From Myxococcus virescens (lineage in GTDB: Bacteria > Myxococcota > Myxococcia > Myxococcales > Myxococcaceae), in assembly GCF_900101905.1 (NCBI RefSeq), contig NZ_FNAJ01000030.1:1-46884 (forward strand): 46,884 bases of DNA. Direction: 5' to 3'. The translations under genes and the position numbers were made by a program. Shown here piece by piece: positions 42,926 through 46,884 of the stretch (position 1 is the first letter of the stretch; each line of letters opens with the position of its first letter). A model generated the notes under the pieces. It was not told the DNA's origin. It saw only the letters and a list, made by a program, of their open reading frames with translations, and did no database searches.

Positions 42926-43970
42926 CCTTCCAGGCTGCATTCTCGGTCCGGAGTCCCTGTCGAGGGCATGCGCCGAGGGAGGAGACGAGCAGAACGACGG
43001 GGACAGAACCGTGGCGGTCGAAAAGCGCGGCCGAGACAATCTGAGAGCCGCCTCGGAGAGTCTGCGCCGCGCGACGAAATCGCGAGTACCCAGTAACTGT
43101 TAGCCGCGTTTCGCTCTCTCGATTAACAGGTGGCCCGATTCGTCATTCTGAAAGAGGGAAATGACGTAACCCTGGAAGGTACGACATCGAAAGCCCTGGA
43201 TTGTCAGAATCGGCTGCCTGCGGTGGTTAACAAAACTGTTAACCACTCTCGGCCTCTCTCTCCCCAAACCGGGTGAAAGAGCGCTCCGGAGAGCCCATTC
43301 GGCGGCGGAGAAGAGGGTGCATTTCACTCTGCGAAGGTGAGAGCCAAGAGCGCCCTCTTCATCACCGCGAGCCAAAATCCCTTGTGATTCAGGGGCTTAA
43401 GCACGAAGGCCCCGCGATTTTCATCGCGAGGCCCATGTAAAACAAAAGGGCCCTACCAGTTGGTAGGGCCCTTCGTTCAGCTCCCCGAATGAAGCCCTGC
43501 GCGAACTCGTTCTCGGCTTTCTCTGAGAGGACTCAAACTCTCTGAGGGCCGAATGCCGAGTAATATCCAGCGTTTTCGAAGAGGGACTGGGCGAGCCCTT
43601 CAATCGGGGGCCGATTGAATATCCGCAAACTACACTGTGGGTACCCTCCCGTCCATGGTTTCGATCTGCCGGCGTCCACTTCACAGTGAGTGCGTGGCGC
43701 AGCGGTCCACGGGGGCTCACGGGCGACGCGCTGAGGTAGGTGAAAGTCGCATGGTTTCAATGTGAGCGGAACCTGGGACGAACGAGGCCTGCCCGTGGGG
43801 CTCCCGTGGGCCCCCCTCGCGGCCCGCCCGGCCGGCGTCCACGGCCTGCGAGGGCAGGCCTCCGTAGGAGGTGTCGAGCCAGGCCGCGCGCAGCAGCAGA
43901 TTGGTACGCCCCGCTGCCGCTCTCCATTGCTCCTTCGCCGCTTACATGAACTCACCGGCCCGCGCGCACC
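42926..43970. other. Gene-free stretch
   Basis: No frame looks coding. It contains a strong terminator (43446-43473) and a smaller stem CGCGAT/ATCGCG (43413-43428). ATGGTTTC(G/A)AT occurs at 43654 and 43751, too little to call a repeat array. Confidence 0.45.
43446..43473 (-). terminator. Rho-independent terminator (minus strand)
   Basis: Stem AAGGGCCCTACC/GGTAGGGCCCTT with a short loop, followed on the minus strand by TTGTTTT. It is strong for the minus strand, but the gene it served is not recognisable upstream; the truncated YggL-like gene at 43971 is the nearest candidate. Confidence 0.75.
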
Positions 43971-44195
43971 TCAACAGGTTCGTGACGCGGCGAGCCAATT
44001 TCGGCTAGGCACACGGGGCATCAGCTCGGCCCAGAGATGACCCATGCGACTCATGTTCATGCCCTTCTTCGTCGGCCGGCCCGAGAATCCGAAGCCCTGC
44101 AGCGAGGAGATGCCGGGTCGCAGGTAGCCGAGCAGCTCGAAGCCGAGCTCCTTGAACTCGCCGACGCGCTTCTTCTTGCGGAGCCGCTTGTTCAC
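43971..44195 (-). pseudogene. Truncated YggL-like (DUF469) gene
   Basis: The start MNKRLRKKKRVGEFKELGFE matches the N-terminus of the YggL/DUF469 family, whose members bind ribosomes. After LRPGIS the family sequence is lost and the frame ends at 74 residues, while YggL proteins have about 105-110. It starts (GTG 44195) 22 bp after the DUF429 gene, so the two formed an operon before the loss. Confidence 0.5.
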
Positions 44196-44217
44196 CGCGA
44201 TGGACCGTAGCAGCCGC

Positions 44218-45141
44218 CTACGCCGGTGCGCTCGTCGTGATGGTAGGGACCCAGATCGCGCCCTCCCACTCCTTCACGAGCCGCTCCTGCCACGTCGGGT
44301 CGGGCGCGAGGACCGGGCGACAGCCGTTCTCCGCGTGGAGGATGGCGGTGCAGAGCGCGACGAAGGCGTCGGCCACATCGTAGTCGGGCTTCTTCGTGGT
44401 GCCCGAGCTGTAGCGGCACGCGAGGGCGACGAGCCGGAGATCGACGTCGAGCTTGATGCCTGCGGCGGCACACGCGGCGATGCCGAGACGCACCGCTTCG
44501 TCGGGCCTTGATTTGTAGCTCGCGAGGCCCATCGTTCGTAGCGTCGCGCCCGGGTAGACCTCGATGATCTCGCCAGCACCACGACCGCCTGGAAACGGCA
44601 GCACGCGGTACTGGTGCGACGCCCACAGCTTCGAGAGCAGCGCGTTCCCGAGGAGCGTCATCTGGAACGTCGCCTGGAACTTGTCCTTGAGCGGCGGCTG
44701 CCCACCGGCGGCGATGTCCGTCGCGCGTTTCGTCCAGAGCCGCGCGCGCTCGGCGCGGTCTCGCCACGGGGCGAAGGGCGTGAAGTCGAGCGGGTCGGTG
44801 AGCGGGAGGCGCTGCGCGATCCACCAGTTGAACGAGCGCCAGCCAAGGAACGCGCCGTGCTCGTAGCCGATGTCCGAGGCGAACTTCGGGTCGCGCAGGA
44901 GCGCGTGGGGAACGCAGAACGGGAAGTCGAACCCGACGACGCGCGCAGGTCGGGCCACCAACTCGTCGACGAGCTCTTTCGCGCTCCAGCCCGGAGGCTC
45001 ACCCGCGAGGAGCCGAGCGTTCATTCCGGTCGCGTCGATGCGGTAGGAGTGCCAGCCCGTCGAGTGCGCGACGACGGCGATGATCTTCCGCCGCTGGTCG
45101 CGCGTCCGCTGCGGCGCACCGAAGTCGACGCCGACGATCAT
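44218..45141 (-). CDS. DUF429 protein (RNase H-fold nuclease-like)
   Basis: 307 residues. It begins MIVGVDFGAPQRTRDQRRK, the typical DUF429 start with an RNase H-like first strand and Asp. It continues with PARVVGFDFPFCVPHALLRD, the EIIEVYPGATLRTMGLASYK segment and, near the end, DYDVADAFVALCTAILHAEN with the last acidic residues. DUF429 proteins are predicted nucleases without a known pathway. I took ATG 45141 because the domain starts there; the frame is open further upstream. Confidence 0.75.
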   Translation of the reverse strand: MIVGVDFGAPQRTRDQRRKIIAVVAHSTGWHSYRIDATGMNARLLAGEPPGWSAKELVDELVARPARVVGFDFPFCVPHALLRDPKFASDIGYEHGAFLGWRSFNWWIAQRLPLTDPLDFTPFAPWRDRAERARLWTKRATDIAAGGQPPLKDKFQATFQMTLLGNALLSKLWASHQYRVLPFPGGRGAGEIIEVYPGATLRTMGLASYKSRPDEAVRLGIAACAAAGIKLDVDLRLVALACRYSSGTTKKPDYDVADAFVALCTAILHAENGCRPVLAPDPTWQERLVKEWEGAIWVPTITTSAPA

Positions 45142-45842
45142 CTCGACCTCGAGCGCGCGGCGAAGGAGACCAACGGGACCATGACGCTCCAGTTCTCGCC
45201 GCTGCCGCCGACGTGGTCCAGAGCGATTCGCTTGGCACCGTGGTGGGGAGAGCGGCGCGCCCGCCAGCACGCGCCCCCCTTTTGCCTCGTGCCTCACCGC
45301 AAAGGGACCGGCAAGGGAAAGCTCCTCATCATCCAGGCGGATGCTGCGGCGAGCGCCGCGCACCGTATAGTGGGGGAGGTCCCTGGACGGATACCTCCGC
45401 ACGATGCTGCCGCGCGGCGCGAAGCGGCCACGTTCCAATGTCGAGGAGCAGATGCCGATGCTCGCCGGCCGGGTGCAGAGCCACCTACGTGTGCAGACGG
45501 AGAGCCCCTACTGACCGGACGACCAGGCGCGCGCCCCCGGCCATCGGCGTGTTGGGCGAAGCCTTCCGCGAGGCACGAACCGCGAAGGTGGAGATGCCCG
45601 CGAGCCCGCTTCTCCACATCGAGCTGGCGTGGCCATGAGCGTGGCGATGACTTCAGGCTTCCTCGCAGAGCAGGGGCGCGCGAAGCACGCGCGCCTCGCT
45701 CACCCGCCTTGACGCTCTGCTGGAAGCGGCTTTGACGCGCTCGTGGCGCAGGACTGAGGTTGGGGCAGGCACGACTCGTCGGGCTTCACGTGGGCCCAGC
45801 GCGCTGGGCGGCGGCACGCGAGCCTGCGCGGCCCCAGGGACG
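45142..45842. other. Gene-free stretch
   Basis: Only Arg/Ala/Pro-rich open frames on both strands; nothing that looks like a protein family, repeat or RNA. Confidence 0.4.
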
Positions 45843-46082
45843 TCAGAGCGGGACGACCGCGAAGCGCGAGCCGGGATTGAGCCGCTCAAGCTCTACGCGG
45901 CGGGCCTCGGCGGCATCGGCTTCTTCGAACGCGTTGAGCTGCCAAGCAGTCTTGGTGGGTGCCATGCGGCTGATAGAACCGTCCTTGTTCACCGACTTCA
46001 CGATGAAGCGCTTGGTGGCGATGGCTTGGTTCGCGCGCATGGTGGTGTAGGCCCGGAAGGCGGTGGTGCTCTTAATCTTCAT
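45843..46082 (-). CDS. Small hypothetical protein
   Basis: 79 residues: MKIKSTTAFRAYTTMRANQA, a strand-rich middle (KRFIVKSVNKDGSISRMA) and a C-terminal helix (AFEEADAAEARRVELERLNP). The composition differs from the high-G+C chance frames around it, and GAGGA lies before the ATG. Family not recognised. The longer frame upstream (to 46370) is less likely. Confidence 0.6.
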   Translation of the reverse strand: MKIKSTTAFRAYTTMRANQAIATKRFIVKSVNKDGSISRMAPTKTAWQLNAFEEADAAEARRVELERLNPGSRFAVVPL

Positions 46083-46715
46083 CGTCGTCCTCGCGCTCTG
46101 CGTGGGCGTCGTTGCCCCTCGCGAAAGACATACACGCTCTTGCTTCGGGGTGAAGCAAGTCCTCTTGGGGCGGAAGGACAGCCGAATTCGAGATATTCGA
46201 AACGCTCGCGAGAATACGCGGGGCCGCGCGAGCTTTAACCGGCGAGCGCAGTTGCCCCTGGGGCAGGAAAGATGTTGCCGCAGCGCGCGCGCCTCGCTCA
46301 TCCGCAGTGACGCACTGCGCGACTGGCCTTGACGCCCCCATAACGCAGCGACCGAATCTTGGGTAGGCACACCGGGCCCTGCGGCGCTCTCCTCATCCGA
46401 CTTTGTATCGGCGACTACCTTCAGCCCGCAACTTCAGCTAAGCGAGCGGCTCTGGCGAGCGTTGTGCCAGCGCGCCATGCACAACCTCCTCTTCGACGAG
46501 ATGACGCAACTCCAGTGCGCGCTTCGCGTAGGACTCGGCTACTACCGCGCCGGCCCCAAGCCAAGCGGTGCCCCATCTTCTCGGCTCGCCCTGGACTTCG
46601 ACTCAATCATCCGAGGCCGAATTAGGCCGCGACGTTCGCCCAAGACGTCCGCGACACCTTCACTACACCAGAGAGGCTACTCGAGCGTATCGAATGGCCT
46701 CTCTGGCACTTCCGA
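46083..46715. other. Gene-free stretch
   Basis: No supported gene on either strand and no clear repeat. It separates the small gene and the partial gene at the window edge. Confidence 0.4.
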
Positions 46716-46884
46716 TTACTGGATCTGCTTGATCAGAAGCGATGCGGAGACAGCACGGGTTCCGCCGGCGAGAGGCGTGATCGTCAGTGCCGGTGAGTTA
46801 CCGGCGGGATTGCGGACGGTCAGGAGCGAGTTCGCCGACGTTGTCGTGAGCAACACGTGGTTCATGATCTGAGACGTCCCGGTC
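46716..46884 (-). CDS. C-terminal part of a beta-rich protein (cut by window edge)
   Basis: Minus-strand frame open to the window end and closed by TAA at 46716. It reads SQIMNHVLLTTTSANSLLTV, then RNPAGNSPALTITPLAGGTR and SASLLIKQIQ. The Thr/Ser/Asn-rich strand pattern looks like a secreted or fibre-like protein. A start at ATG (about 46865) is possible. Family unknown. Confidence 0.5.
   Translation of the reverse strand, partial: TGTSQIMNHVLLTTTSANSLLTVRNPAGNSPALTITPLAGGTRAVSASLLIKQIQ

Noticed and set aside
43650..43765. Possible CRISPR-type repeat (ATGGTTTCGAT / ATGGTTTCAAT)
   Set aside because: Only two 11-base matches, different flanks and no further units.
44614..45735. 373-codon plus-strand frame
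   Set aside because: Antisense to the DUF429 gene and continuing into GC-rich non-coding sequence.

Overview
The window (46.9 kb, mostly about 65-70 % G+C) looks like myxobacterial DNA (Myxococcus/Corallococcus-type). The evidence is a DUSAM-type protein, a DUF2381 (TIGR02268-type) protein beside a Ser/Thr kinase, and a SitA-like lipoprotein toxin operon. All three are families I know mainly from Myxococcales. No rRNA, tRNA or CRISPR array was recognised.

Layout. Positions 1-29000 read as one end of a phage-like integrated element, possibly related to the Mx-alpha elements of Myxococcus xanthus (inference, no search run). In order it holds: the tail of an IS5-type transposase; a frameshifted large terminase and a Bro-N antirepressor (minus strand); a short tyrosine recombinase (plus); and a 1-kb gene-free stretch with GTGAAC inverted repeats. 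A tightly packed minus-strand operon follows, with a small-terminase-like HTH protein, a sigma-like protein, a PD-(D/E)XK nuclease, a DnaQ-type exonuclease, a RecB/Cas4-like nuclease and a Cys-rich protein. Next is a 1.5-kb divergent control region with 13 GTGGCA/TGCCAC boxes, a candidate replication origin. The plus-strand replication arm carries a sigma-like protein, a small Cys protein, an SSB-like protein, an XPB-like helicase and an AEP primase-helicase. It is followed by a DUF2924 / 66-aa / large serine recombinase / HTH cassette. No capsid or tail genes are visible, so the element is partial or defective within this window.

From 21.7 to 28.6 kb lie myxobacterial signalling genes: a KOW-like protein, a DUSAM protein, a degenerate kinase, two XRE repressors, a transmembrane kinase whose C-terminus contains a lipoprotein-signal-like segment, and a secreted DUF2381 protein.

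From 29.2 to 34.3 kb is a three-gene operon with 4-11 bp overlaps, resembling sitBAI: a secreted beta-rich protein, a 778-aa lipoprotein toxin with a nuclease-like C-terminus, and an immunity candidate. Immediately downstream, a 3.0-kb island is enclosed by 82-bp near-identical inverted repeats that look like IS5 left ends. It carries an ATPase plus HNH pair that looks like a Septu (PtuA/PtuB) anti-phage system. A 202-bp copy of the immunity gene 3' end lies on the far side, so toxin-immunity DNA brackets the defence island.

From 39 to 42 kb are two lower-G+C convergent genes (YaaC-like; unknown 452-class protein), probably foreign and possibly defence related. The last 4.7 kb is degraded: an IS3 OrfA relic, a terminator, a truncated YggL-like gene downstream of a DUF429 gene, a small hypothetical gene and a partial gene at the edge.
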